Assembly (NCBI GenBank): GCA_017429165.1
Contig: JAFRPL010000016.1
Span: 1 to 60,806 of the forward strand
Direction of reading: 5' to 3'
Length of the DNA stretch: 60,806 bases
DNA from: Clostridia bacterium
Lineage (GTDB): Bacteria; Bacillota; Clostridia; Oscillospirales; CAG-382
The translations under genes and the position numbers were made by a program. Under the pieces are notes generated by a model. The model was not told where the DNA came from. It made no database searches and saw only the letters and a program-made list of their open reading frames with translations. Shown piece after piece: positions 1-8,414 of this stretch. How positions within the stretch are numbered: position 1 is the stretch's first letter; every line of letters starts with the position of its first letter.

Positions 1-217
1 CCTTGAGACCTTCGAACATCTCCTGCGCATAATGGAAAACCATGCACGCTGGCGAAAGGGACAGATTGTGGAACGGGACGACGCGCGCGTCGTGCCAGCC
101 GTGTTCGGGATCGTAATCGCATTCGAACATATGGTCCGTGAAAATCTTGCCGAAACCGAGCTTGCTCCAATCGGGTTTCTGTTTGGGTGAATCTGTGCGT
201 TTGATCTTGATTTCCAT
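1..217 (-). CDS. ilvE: Branched-chain amino acid aminotransferase, N-terminal part (cut by window edge)
   Basis: The first 72 residues are visible, starting MEIKIKRTDSPKQKPDWSKL and continuing with LGFGKIFTDHMF, a GWHDARVVPF segment and HYAQEMFEGLK. This is the usual N-terminus of class IV PLP-dependent branched-chain aminotransferases, which transfer the amino group between Leu/Ile/Val and 2-oxoglutarate in the cytoplasm. The PLP lysine lies beyond the edge and cannot be checked. The start follows an AGGAGG site (226-231) by eight bases. The gene reads leftwards, divergent from the peptidase at 424, and has its own promoter at 271-299. Confidence 0.9.
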   Translation of the reverse strand, partial: MEIKIKRTDSPKQKPDWSKLGFGKIFTDHMFECDYDPEHGWHDARVVPFHNLSLSPACMVFHYAQEMFEGLK

Positions 218-270
218 ATTGTTTGCCTCCTGATATGAATAATCTTTCACTGCTAGCGGTTCGTAAGTTG

Positions 271-299
271 ATTATATACCATTCTCACACAAAATTCAA
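271..299 (-). promoter_or_regulatory. Sigma-A promoter of ilvE
   Basis: On the minus strand a -35 TTGAAT (294-299) and a -10 TATAAT (271-276) are 17 bases apart, about 55 bases upstream of the ilvE start. No attenuator or T-box-like structure was recognised in the short leader. Confidence 0.75.
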
Positions 300-357
300 C
301 TGCCTTTGCGTAATTTTAACGGAAAAATATAACATTTGTAAAAAACGCAAAAAAGGG

Positions 358-386
358 TTGAAAAACTAAGAAAAATATGTTATAAT
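358..386 (+). promoter_or_regulatory. Sigma-A promoter of the M23 peptidase gene
   Basis: TTGAAA (358-363), a 17-base spacer and TATAAT (381-386) preceded by an extended -10 TG (378-379). It lies about 40 bases upstream of the peptidase start. Confidence 0.75.
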
Positions 387-423
387 TGACACACTTAACA
401 ATATGGAGTAATTTCGACAGTTT

Positions 424-1524
424 ATGAAAAGCAACTTTCCGTTAAAGGCGGCGGCGCTGATTTGCTGCGCCGTAATAATGATATCTTTCGCAGCGGCGGC
501 GCTACCGCTTTCGCAAAGGGGCGCGGAAGGCGCCGCAGAAGTGCCCGAGTATGACTACGGGCCTCTCAAAGCCGAACAAAACGCGGTCATAGCGTCCGAA
601 GCGACCGAATATGCGTGCGCAATGTACATCGACGGCGTGCTCGCCGGCTACTACAAGGACGTTACCGCCGCAAAAGAAGAACTCGAACATCAAAAATCGC
701 TGCTTCTCGAGCAGAGCGGCGTGGATTACATAAGCGCCTCGTTCAGCAATAACGTCACTTTCAAAAGCGGCAGTTACGCCGTTTCTCAGATCGAAGCCGC
801 GGAGAGCAGAGCATTTCCCGAACTTTCGGCCGAGATCCGCTATTACGAAACGGTGGGGTACACTCTCGATTACGAAGTCGAATACCGCGACAACGCCGAA
901 CTGTATTACGGCAGAGAGAAAACCGTATCCGAAGGCAGGGACGGCTATTCCGAAACCACTTATCTCGTGGTCCTTTCCGGTGGCAAGGAACTTTCGCGCA
1001 CCGCCGTGGCCGAAAACATTGTGACCGAGCCGGTCAACTGTGTCATTGAACGCGGCGTAAAGGCGAAGAAACCCTCTGCCGACGTAACGCCTATTTTCAT
1101 CGTTCCGTATGACGGCGCTATTACTTCCGAATACGGCACGCGTTACCTTATGGGCAATTCGTTCCATAAGGGCGTTGATATTTCCGGCGTCAAAAGCTCT
1201 TCCGAATGCTACGGAGCCGAGATCCACGCGGGCGGCGACGGCGTCGTCATCCAGGCGGGCTGGATGGACGGTTTCGGCTATGTCGTAATAATCGAGCACG
1301 CAAACGGAATGCATTCATACTACGCTCATCAGAAACAGGTCGCCTGTTCGGTGGGTGACGTCGTCAAGCAGGGCGACGTTATCGGCTATATCGGTTCCTC
1401 GGGCAGAAGCACCGGCCCTCACGTTCACTTCGAGCTCCGCGTTCCCGATGAAAACGGCAAATATTACGCCATAGATCCCGAACCTTACTTGATCGATTAC
1501 GATTCTTATCCGCATCGCGGCTAA
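424..1524 (+). CDS. Secreted G5-domain M23 metallopeptidase
   Basis: The 366-residue protein starts with a signal peptide or membrane anchor (about residues 8-28). A G5-like domain lies around residues 150-215 (YEVEYRDNAELYYGREKTV through VNCVIERG). A C-terminal LytM/M23 domain follows, with the zinc ligands of the family visible: H and D in FHKGVDISG (about residue 247) and HVH in GPHVHFELR (about 330). M23 enzymes cut peptide cross-links in peptidoglycan; the G5 domain probably helps bind the wall. It is monocistronic, with its own promoter and terminator, just before the division cluster. A regulatory rather than lytic role is possible, but the metal ligands are intact. Confidence 0.9.
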   Translation: MKSNFPLKAAALICCAVIMISFAAAALPLSQRGAEGAAEVPEYDYGPLKAEQNAVIASEATEYACAMYIDGVLAGYYKDVTAAKEELEHQKSLLLEQSGVDYISASFSNNVTFKSGSYAVSQIEAAESRAFPELSAEIRYYETVGYTLDYEVEYRDNAELYYGREKTVSEGRDGYSETTYLVVLSGGKELSRTAVAENIVTEPVNCVIERGVKAKKPSADVTPIFIVPYDGAITSEYGTRYLMGNSFHKGVDISGVKSSSECYGAEIHAGGDGVVIQAGWMDGFGYVVIIEHANGMHSYYAHQKQVACSVGDVVKQGDVIGYIGSSGRSTGPHVHFELRVPDENGKYYAIDPEPYLIDYDSYPHRG

Positions 1525-1539
1525 ACCGTAAAAACGGCT

Positions 1540-1578
1540 GCGCCCGGCAGGGAAAACACCTTGCCGGGCGCTTGTTTT
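1540..1578 (+). terminator. Rho-independent terminator after the M23 gene
   Basis: GCGCCCGGCAGG pairs with CCTTGCCGGGCGC across a six-base loop (one bulged base) and is followed by a T-rich tract. It separates the peptidase gene from the dcw cluster. The next 150 bases hold no convincing gene. Confidence 0.85.
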
Positions 1579-1729
1579 TTTGCCTTGTTTGCGAACATAT
1601 GTTCGTTAACAATAATCCGAACAAAAGTTCGAGAAAAAGTGCCGAAAAGCGTTGTAAATGCTGGAAAACGCCTATTCCGGATCAGGTTTACGTAATTAAA
1701 AATTTTTTTGAAAAAATGCAAAAAAACAC

Positions 1730-1758
1730 TTGCTTTTTTCGATACTTTATATTATAAT
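1730..1758 (+). promoter_or_regulatory. Sigma-A promoter of the division cluster
   Basis: TTGCTT (1730-1735), a 17-base spacer and a perfect TATAAT (1753-1758), about 83 bases before the mraZ start. The transcript would begin next to the MraZ-type repeats at 1767-1780. Confidence 0.8.
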
Positions 1759-1766
1759 AATCTCAG

Positions 1767-1780
1767 GTGGGGAAAAGTGG
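1767..1780 (+). promoter_or_regulatory. Probable MraZ autoregulatory boxes
   Basis: Two GTGG words at 1767-1770 and 1777-1780 are spaced exactly 10 bases apart, just downstream of the promoter. MraZ is known to bind short G-rich direct repeats at one-helical-turn spacing upstream of its own gene (TGGGN with 5-base spacers in E. coli, AAAGTG-type in mollicutes). A further AAAAGTG word lies at 1814-1820. Assignment to MraZ is inferred from position and spacing. Confidence 0.6.
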
Positions 1781-1840
1781 CAAATTTTTCCAAATTTTCC
1801 CATAATACTCCAAAAAAGTGTCAAGAAAGGAGCAAGGCGT

Positions 1841-2260
1841 ATGTTCACCGGCGAATACTGGTTCAGCATGGACCAAAAGGGCAGAGTCTCAGTGCCCGCC
1901 AAATATCGCGAAGAGCTGGGCAGCGAGTTCAAGATCTGCAAGGGCTTTGACAAATGCCTCAATATTTATCCCGCCGCCGAATGGGACGCCTTCGCTCAAA
2001 AACTCAAAGCGCTTCCCGAAGCCAGCCAGCGTCACGCCAGAAGATACTTCTTTTCCGGCACAATAGAAGGCGTGCTTGACGGGCAGGGAAGAATAGCGGT
2101 CACGCAGTCGCTCAGGTCGTTTGCCGCGCTCGAAAAAGACGTGGTCATCATAGGCAACGAAAACCACCTCGAAATCTGGAGCGCCGCCGAATGGGCAAAC
2201 GAGCAAAAATATATGTCTTCCGAAGGTATAACCGAAGAGCTTTCGGAATACGGATTCTGA
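1841..2260 (+). CDS. mraZ: Transcriptional regulator MraZ
   Basis: 139 residues with two SpoVT/AbrB-like halves, MFTGEYWFSMDQKGRVSVPA and GVLDGQGRIAVTQSLR, each with the family's DxKGR/DGQGR turn. MraZ binds DNA upstream of the dcw cluster and tunes its transcription. An in-frame reading exists from 1730, but the start at 1841 is chosen because it follows an AAAGGAG site (1826-1832) and gives the normal family N-terminus and length. It is the first gene of the division operon and ends one base before rsmH. Confidence 0.95.
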   Translation: MFTGEYWFSMDQKGRVSVPAKYREELGSEFKICKGFDKCLNIYPAAEWDAFAQKLKALPEASQRHARRYFFSGTIEGVLDGQGRIAVTQSLRSFAALEKDVVIIGNENHLEIWSAAEWANEQKYMSSEGITEELSEYGF

Positions 2261-2261
2261 T

Positions 2262-3188
2262 ATGGCGTTCGAGCATTATCCGGTTATGCTTGACGAGGCG
2301 GTAGAAGGGCTGCGCGTCGTTCCCGACGGCGTGTACGCCGACTGCACGCTCGGCGGCTGCGGACATACCAAAAAGATACTTTCGCTGCTCGGCGAAAACG
2401 GACGGGTGTTGGGCATAGACCTCGATACCGCGGCGCTGGAAAACGCTTCGCTCACCGTAAAAGACGGGCGGCTCGCCACCTGGCACGGAAATTTCAAGGA
2501 CCTTTCGCAAGCAGCTAAAGAAAACGGCATCGAAAAGCTCAACGGAGCGCTGTTCGATCTCGGCGTTTCGTCTTACCAGATCGACACCGCGGAACGCGGG
2601 TTCTCGTATTTGCGCGACGCCGCGCTCGATATGCGTATGGATAACACCAAAGGCGCCACGGCGGCGGATCTGGTCAACGGACTTACCGCCGACGAACTCG
2701 CCCGTATATTCTTTGAATACGGCGAAGAACGGTATTCGAGGAAGATAGCGCAAAAAATCGTCGCCGCCCGTGCAAACGGAACGATAGAGACCACCGGCGA
2801 GCTCGCATCGCTCATCGCTTCCGCTTATCCCGCGAAAGAGCTCAAAAACGGAAACCCGGCAAAGAGATGCTTTCAGGCGCTGCGCATAGCTGTCAACGGC
2901 GAACTCGAAGGGCTCGACAAAGCGTTGGAAGACGCGATGGATCTGCTGGATACCGGCGGGCGTCTCGTAGTTATAACGTTCCATTCACTGGAAGACCGCA
3001 TAGTTAAGAACACGTTCAACCGTTTTGCAAATCCCTGTACCTGCCCGCCCGACCTTCCGGTCTGCGTGTGCGGTAAAAAGCCCGTTGCAAGGATCATCAC
3101 AAAAAAGCCGGTCGTTTGTTCGCTGAAAGAAAGCGAAGAAAACAGCCGTTCGCATTCTGCAAAGCTCCGCATTGCCGAAAAATTATAA
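2262..3188 (+). CDS. rsmH: 16S rRNA (cytosine1402-N4)-methyltransferase
   Basis: 308 residues with the RsmH/MraW landmarks: HYPVMLDEAVEGL at the N-terminus, the SAM-binding loop DCTLGGCGHTKKIL, LFDLGVSSYQID, a DMRMD segment, RCFQALRIAVNGEL and HSLEDRIVKNTF near the C-terminus. The enzyme methylates C1402 in the P-site of 16S rRNA. Its place after mraZ is the conserved dcw order. It starts one base after the mraZ stop without a strong ribosome site of its own, so translation is probably coupled. Confidence 0.96.
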   Translation: MAFEHYPVMLDEAVEGLRVVPDGVYADCTLGGCGHTKKILSLLGENGRVLGIDLDTAALENASLTVKDGRLATWHGNFKDLSQAAKENGIEKLNGALFDLGVSSYQIDTAERGFSYLRDAALDMRMDNTKGATAADLVNGLTADELARIFFEYGEERYSRKIAQKIVAARANGTIETTGELASLIASAYPAKELKNGNPAKRCFQALRIAVNGELEGLDKALEDAMDLLDTGGRLVVITFHSLEDRIVKNTFNRFANPCTCPPDLPVCVCGKKPVARIITKKPVVCSLKESEENSRSHSAKLRIAEKL

Positions 3189-3221
3189 AAGTTTACCGAA
3201 TATTAAAACAGAGGTACCGAA

Positions 3222-3734
3222 ATGGAAAAGAAAATTACAAATAAAAATGCTATAATCAAAAGGTCGAATAATATCGCTCCGGCACGTTCCGGCTCTTCAT
3301 CTGTCGTAAAAAGCGTCAAAAGCGAAAAAGTTACCGTTATCGAACATCGCAAGAAGAGCAAGACGCCGCTGCCTTTGGGCATTATCTTCACCATTTGCGC
3401 CGTAACTCTGCTTTTTGTTTTTCTGGTAATGAACTATGCGGAAGTCGACAGCTACAACGCGCAGATCGCCGAACTTCGCGACGAACTCACCGAACTGCAG
3501 AAGACCGCTTCAAAACTGAAGGTAAGGCTTGAAAAAAAGAACGACCTCGTTGAGATAGAAGAATACGCCACCGACGAACTGGGTATGGTAAAAGCCGCGG
3601 GGCTTACCAGGATCAACATAACCGCACTTCCGGAAAACGGCGGCGATACGTATAAATACGACGACGGCGACGAAAACGGTATCGGCGTGCTGCTCGCCGG
3701 CTTCGGCGAGGTGTTCAGGGATTTCTTCGACTGA
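3222..3734 (+). CDS. ftsL: Cell division protein FtsL-like (septum formation initiator)
   Basis: 170 residues: a basic cytoplasmic tail of about 48 residues, one membrane segment (LGIIFTICAVTLLFVFLVM, about 50-68), a short coiled coil (QIAELRDELTELQKTASKL) and the FtsL/DivIC-type motif ATDELGMVKA, then an acidic tail. FtsL recruits and activates the septal synthase FtsW-FtsI. Identification rests on the architecture and on its position between rsmH and the PBP gene. It has an AGAGGT ribosome site. The family diverges fast, so DivIC is an alternative name, but position favours FtsL. Confidence 0.85.
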   Translation: MEKKITNKNAIIKRSNNIAPARSGSSSVVKSVKSEKVTVIEHRKKSKTPLPLGIIFTICAVTLLFVFLVMNYAEVDSYNAQIAELRDELTELQKTASKLKVRLEKKNDLVEIEEYATDELGMVKAAGLTRINITALPENGGDTYKYDDGDENGIGVLLAGFGEVFRDFFD

Positions 3735-3808
3735 CATCATATTTTTACTTGCCCGTCCATATTTTTATTATGTAAAAACGTGCCCGGGCATTTGTCAGGA
3801 GAAAAAAC

Positions 3809-6019
3809 ATGAATAAGCAAAACGAAAATAGTACAAGTAAAGTCATACTGGCAAGAGGGCGCTTCATGGCGGCGTTCCTCTTGCTATGTCTTTGTTATCT
3901 GATATATCGGCTGGCTATATTGCAGATTGTCGATTCCGAAAAGAACAAAAACGCCGCGACCGACCAGTATACCACCGAAATTACCATACAGGCCAAACGC
4001 GGCAATATATACGACCGCAACAACAAACTGCTCGCCACAAGCACCACGGTGCAGACCGTTTTCATCTCGCCGCAGGATATCGCGGACGACGCGCAGGCGC
4101 AGCTTATAGCCGACGGGCTTTCGCGCATACTCGGAGTCGAAAGATCGGAGATCCTCGAAAAAGCAGAACGCAAGTATTCCAAATACCAAATAATCAAGAA
4201 GAATCTCGAAGAAGACGTCGAGATGGAAGTTCGCGAATTCATCGCCGAAAACAAGCTTTCGCTGCAGGTTTGCCTTGAAGAAGGCACCAAACGCGTTTAT
4301 CCGTACGGCACTCTCGCTTCGCACGTTATCGGATTCGTGGGCGCCGAAAACACCGGACTCGACGGAATCGAAAAAACGTATAACGAGCAGCTCAGCGGCG
4401 TCAACGGCAGGGCGATCCAGGGGCAGGACGGGCAGGGAAACGACCTTCCGTTCCAGTACGAAAGCTACATAGACGCGCAGAACGGCGAACATATTATAAC
4501 GACCATAGATTACACCATCCAGTCGATCCTTACCAAGTATCTCAAAGAATGCTACGAACTTCACAAGCCGACCTTCGGATGCCGCGGGATAATAATGGAC
4601 GTAAAAACCGGAGAGATACTCGCCTGCGCTTCCATAGACGAATACGATCTCAACAATTATACCGAACTCACCGGCGCTTATCTCGAAAAATACGAAGCAT
4701 TCAAGGGGACTGATGAGGAAAAGGCGGCTTATCGCAGTTCGCTCCTGTACGATCTCTGGAAAAACAAGGCCGCGAGCGAACTATACGAGCCGGGGTCCAC
4801 TTTCAAAATAATCACAACCGCCATAGGGCTCGAAGAAGGCGTGTTCACGACTGACAGCACGTTTACCTGCACCACCGAATACACGGTGCTCGGCCATACC
4901 ATCCACTGCCATTCCAAAAAAGCACACGGCGTGCAGACGGTCTCTCAGGCGCTCGTCAATTCTTGCAACCCTGCTTTCGTTCAGATGGGGCTTAAGATAG
5001 GCGGCGAACTGTTTTCCAAGTATTTCAAGGCGTTCGGCTACACCGAACTCGTCAATTCCGATATAACCGGCGAAGCCAGAAGCATTTACTATTCCGATCT
5101 CAGCAATCAGCTCACGCTCGCCAACTGCAGTTTCGGACAGTCTATGTCCGTCAATATGATGCAGCATATCGCTGCGGTCAGCAGTATCGCCAACGGCGGA
5201 TATATCGTGACCCCGCACCTTATAAAAGGTTATATAATGCCCGACGGCACCGTGGTGAATGACGACAGGTATACCACCAAACGTGCCGTTATCAGCAAAG
5301 AGACCGCCGATACCATTTTGAAGATGCTCGTCAATTCGACTAAAAACGCCGCCGTCTCGGGTTATAATATCTCGTCCAAGACCGGCACGTCGCAGAAGAT
5401 GGCGCGCGCGGACGCCAAACCCGATGAAAAGTATTACATAGGCAGTTGCGTCTCTTTCGCGCCTGCGGAAGATCCAGAGATCGCCATCCTCGTTGTGGTC
5501 GACGAACCCACCAGCGGAAAGATATACGGCAGTCAGCTCGCCGCTCCCGTCATATCCTCGGTGCTTTCTGAAGTTTTGCCTTATCTCGAAATACTCCCGA
5601 GCAACGAAAACAACATAAAGACATTAAAAGTAGACGATTACACTTCGGCGGACATAGAAAGAGCCAGGTACGCCGTTGAAGCGGCGGGGCTCCACTGCGT
5701 CGTAAAAGGTTCGGGCTCCACCGTCGCGGATCAGCTTCCGCGCCTCGGCACCGTCATCACCGAAGGCGGCACCGTGATTCTTTACACCGAAAAAGACCAT
5801 TCTGTTGATAAAGTCCGCGTCAAAGACCTCGTCGGCATGACTCCTCAGCAGGTGTTCGATTGGGCGAAGAACCAGAAGGTGAACGTTATTGTCGAAGGTA
5901 TATACAACAGGGAATTCGCAAACTGCTACGCTATATCGCAGTCGGTCAGAGTAGGCGAACAGGTCAACGTCGGTTCCGTGATATACGTATCATTCAACTA
6001 TAAAGAGGATATACAGTAA
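3809..6019 (+). CDS. Class B penicillin-binding protein with PASTA domains (FtsI/SpoVD type)
   Basis: 736 residues: an N-terminal membrane anchor (about 15-33), a PBP dimerisation domain (RGNIYDRNNKLLATS), then the transpeptidase with its active-site motifs STFK (YEPGSTFKI, about residue 330), SCN and KTG (SSKTGTSQK). Two C-terminal PASTA-like repeats follow (about 605-735). It cross-links septal peptidoglycan with FtsW. The position in dcw fits FtsI/PBP2B; a sporulation SpoVD role cannot be told apart from sequence alone. The stop codon overlaps the murF start by one base, indicating translational coupling. Confidence 0.93.
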   Translation: MNKQNENSTSKVILARGRFMAAFLLLCLCYLIYRLAILQIVDSEKNKNAATDQYTTEITIQAKRGNIYDRNNKLLATSTTVQTVFISPQDIADDAQAQLIADGLSRILGVERSEILEKAERKYSKYQIIKKNLEEDVEMEVREFIAENKLSLQVCLEEGTKRVYPYGTLASHVIGFVGAENTGLDGIEKTYNEQLSGVNGRAIQGQDGQGNDLPFQYESYIDAQNGEHIITTIDYTIQSILTKYLKECYELHKPTFGCRGIIMDVKTGEILACASIDEYDLNNYTELTGAYLEKYEAFKGTDEEKAAYRSSLLYDLWKNKAASELYEPGSTFKIITTAIGLEEGVFTTDSTFTCTTEYTVLGHTIHCHSKKAHGVQTVSQALVNSCNPAFVQMGLKIGGELFSKYFKAFGYTELVNSDITGEARSIYYSDLSNQLTLANCSFGQSMSVNMMQHIAAVSSIANGGYIVTPHLIKGYIMPDGTVVNDDRYTTKRAVISKETADTILKMLVNSTKNAAVSGYNISSKTGTSQKMARADAKPDEKYYIGSCVSFAPAEDPEIAILVVVDEPTSGKIYGSQLAAPVISSVLSEVLPYLEILPSNENNIKTLKVDDYTSADIERARYAVEAAGLHCVVKGSGSTVADQLPRLGTVITEGGTVILYTEKDHSVDKVRVKDLVGMTPQQVFDWAKNQKVNVIVEGIYNREFANCYAISQSVRVGEQVNVGSVIYVSFNYKEDIQ

Positions 6020-7392
6020 TGCTTTTGAACATAAAAGAAGCGGCCTGCGCCATGAACGGCGAATACCGCGGAAGCGGCGAAAAAACAATAGCGGGGATGT
6101 TTACCGATTCGCGCGAATCGTTCGAGGGTGGAATGTTTTTCGCGCTCCCGGGCGAGCGCGTCAACGGACACGTTTTCGTAGCCGAAATGAACGAAAAGGG
6201 CTTTCCCTGCGTCGTTTCCGATAAAAGGTTTTTCACCGGCGAAAACATACTCGTCAAAAACACCGAGCGCGCGCTCGGCGACCTCGCGAGATGGTGGCGA
6301 GAAAAGCACGCCGCCGGCACAAAAGTCGTGGCGGTCACCGGCAGCGTAGGGAAAACGACCACTAAAGATATGATCGGCGAAGTCCTCTCTTCCACTTATA
6401 ACACGTACGTGCCGAAAGGGAATAAAAACAGCACTATCGGTCTGCCCACGACGGTCGTCAGACTGGTGCCTTCGTATGAATACGCGGTGTTCGAGCTGGG
6501 CAGCTCCGATTTCGGCGAAATATCATATCTTTCCAATATAGTGCATCCTTCCGTTTCTGTCATAACATGTATCGGCAGTTCCCACCTCGAGCATTTTCAT
6601 ACACGCGATAATATAAGAAAAGAAAAATACGGCATTCTGGACGGTCAGGAAAAAGGCGGATACGTCATACTCGACGGGGATTCCGACGCCGATTACGCAA
6701 TGCGCGAAAAACTGACTGATTACAAGCCCGTCTACTGCGGCTTTTCCGAAAGATGCGATTTCAGGATCACGACCGATTACAAAAACGACAAACGTGACGA
6801 AAATCTTTTCCGACGCAACGATTTTAAGGTGACTTACAGGTCGCGCACTTACGACGTCCACATATACGTTCCCGGCAATCATATGGCTAAAAACGCGACT
6901 TACGCTTTTGCGACGGGCGTGCTGAACGGAGTAGATCCCGAGATCGCGGCTACCGCGCTGGGCAGATACGTTCCGTACGGCGACCGGCTGCGCACTTATA
7001 TGAAAGACGGCGTGATAGTCATAGCAGATTGCTACAACGCCTCGCCGGAATCGATGAAAGCGGCGCTGGAGGTGCTCGAAAAGTTCGGCGCGTTCAGAAG
7101 AAAGATCGCCGTGCTCGGTGATATGCTCGAACTGGGCGACAACAGTGAACCGCTGCACGAAGAGATCGCTCTTTCTGCGGAATTCCACGCCGATATCATC
7201 ATTTACGTCGGGTATTACGCCAACGTTTTTTCCGACGCCTGCCGCGCAAAGAGAGTAAAGTGCTTTGATCTCGATCAAAAATCCGAAGCGGCAGAATACA
7301 TTAAAGGATTGCTTGCTCCCGGCGACGTCGTGCTCTTCAAGGCGAGCCGCGGCGTGGGGCTTGAAAAAATAATAAAGGAAGCTGGATTATGA
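6019..7392 (+). CDS. murF: UDP-N-acetylmuramoyl-tripeptide:D-alanyl-D-alanine ligase
   Basis: 457 residues with the three Mur-ligase domains. The P-loop is VTGSVGKTTTKDMI (about 108-121), followed by GNKNSTIGLPTT, ITCIGSSHLEHF and a C-terminal DCYNASPESMKAALE, which matches the MurF DxYNAxPxSM motif. MurF adds D-Ala-D-Ala to the UDP-MurNAc-tripeptide. One motif departs from the usual form: where most MurF proteins have E-M-G-x-x-x-x-GEI, this one reads ELGSSDFGEI. It overlaps mraY by four bases (ATGA). No other mur ligase lies in the cluster. Confidence 0.92.
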   Translation: MLLNIKEAACAMNGEYRGSGEKTIAGMFTDSRESFEGGMFFALPGERVNGHVFVAEMNEKGFPCVVSDKRFFTGENILVKNTERALGDLARWWREKHAAGTKVVAVTGSVGKTTTKDMIGEVLSSTYNTYVPKGNKNSTIGLPTTVVRLVPSYEYAVFELGSSDFGEISYLSNIVHPSVSVITCIGSSHLEHFHTRDNIRKEKYGILDGQEKGGYVILDGDSDADYAMREKLTDYKPVYCGFSERCDFRITTDYKNDKRDENLFRRNDFKVTYRSRTYDVHIYVPGNHMAKNATYAFATGVLNGVDPEIAATALGRYVPYGDRLRTYMKDGVIVIADCYNASPESMKAALEVLEKFGAFRRKIAVLGDMLELGDNSEPLHEEIALSAEFHADIIIYVGYYANVFSDACRAKRVKCFDLDQKSEAAEYIKGLLAPGDVVLFKASRGVGLEKIIKEAGL

Positions 7393-8387
7393 ACTATCTC
7401 GGATTGATACTTTCGTTTGGGATCTCGTTCGCAATATCTCTTTTACTTTACATAATCTTTATTCCCGTGCTTCGCCGCGTCAAACTCGGCCAGAAGATAC
7501 TCGAGATCGGGCCCAAGTGGCATAAGTCCAAAGAAGGCACCCCCACCATGGGAGGTCTGTTTTTCATAACGGCCATGGCGCTGACGGTCGGCGGCCTGTA
7601 TCTCAGCGGCACGTTCGACAAAACAGGAATGTTTTTCTCCATAAACCTTTGCTTTGCCTTGCTTAATGCCGCTATCGGCTTTGTAGACGATTACGTAAAG
7701 CTTTTCAAAAAGCGCAACGAAGGTCTTACAGTCGTTCAAAAGCTCGTATTGCAGGTTACCGCGACCGCGGCTTATCTTGCGTCATTGCGTCTTACAGGTT
7801 GTATCAACACATTCGTTCCGCTGCCGTTTTCAAGTCAAACTGTCGATCTCGGCTGGTTTTACTACATCTTGATCGGAGTCGTTATAGTTTACATAATTAA
7901 TACTGCCAACCTGACTGACGGGCTCGACGGACTCGCCGGCAGCGTGGCTTTCGTGATCGCGGCGCTGTTCGTGATAGTCGGCATAAACGCGGAAATGATA
8001 GATCTCTATCTCACCGAGGCGGCTCTGGGCGGCGCACTGATCGCGTTCCTCATTTTCAACTTTTATCCCGCAAAAGTATTTATGGGCGATACCGGATCGC
8101 TGTTTTTGGGTGCCATGCTCGTCGGCTGCGCAATGCGTCTGGGCAGACCGCTCGTTATGGTATTCATCGGACTCGTCTACGTCCTGGAAGGCCTCTCGGT
8201 GCTCATCCAGGTGCTGGTATTCAAAGCCACTCACGGCAAAAAGCGATTCTTCAAAATGGCGCCTGTACACCATCATCTCGAACTCTGCGGACTCAGCGAA
8301 GTCAAAATAATGGCGATCTTCCTCGCGGTGACCGCCGCAGTCTGCGCGCTCGCCTATATATTCGTCTTCGCGCCGTTCGTTATTTGA
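7389..8387 (+). CDS. mraY: Phospho-N-acetylmuramoyl-pentapeptide transferase
   Basis: 332 residues with about ten membrane segments and the family motifs GTPTMGGLFF, FVDDYVKL (catalytic Asp pair), NLTDGLDGLAG, FMGDTGSL and the histidine cluster PVHHHLEL. MraY makes lipid I from UDP-MurNAc-pentapeptide and undecaprenyl phosphate at the inner face of the membrane. It overlaps murF by four bases. murD, which commonly follows mraY, is absent; ftsW comes next. Confidence 0.97.
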   Translation: MNYLGLILSFGISFAISLLLYIIFIPVLRRVKLGQKILEIGPKWHKSKEGTPTMGGLFFITAMALTVGGLYLSGTFDKTGMFFSINLCFALLNAAIGFVDDYVKLFKKRNEGLTVVQKLVLQVTATAAYLASLRLTGCINTFVPLPFSSQTVDLGWFYYILIGVVIVYIINTANLTDGLDGLAGSVAFVIAALFVIVGINAEMIDLYLTEAALGGALIAFLIFNFYPAKVFMGDTGSLFLGAMLVGCAMRLGRPLVMVFIGLVYVLEGLSVLIQVLVFKATHGKKRFFKMAPVHHHLELCGLSEVKIMAIFLAVTAAVCALAYIFVFAPFVI

Positions 8388-8414
8388 TAAGTTTTTCACA
8401 AAAAGGGAACCGAT

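Noticed and set aside
218..423. Amino-acid riboswitch or T-box before ilvE
   Set aside because: The leader between promoter and start is too short and shows no T-box or known aptamer motif.
1572..1757. Short open frame in the gap before mraZ
   Set aside because: It runs through the terminator and promoter, lacks a ribosome site and has no protein-like composition.
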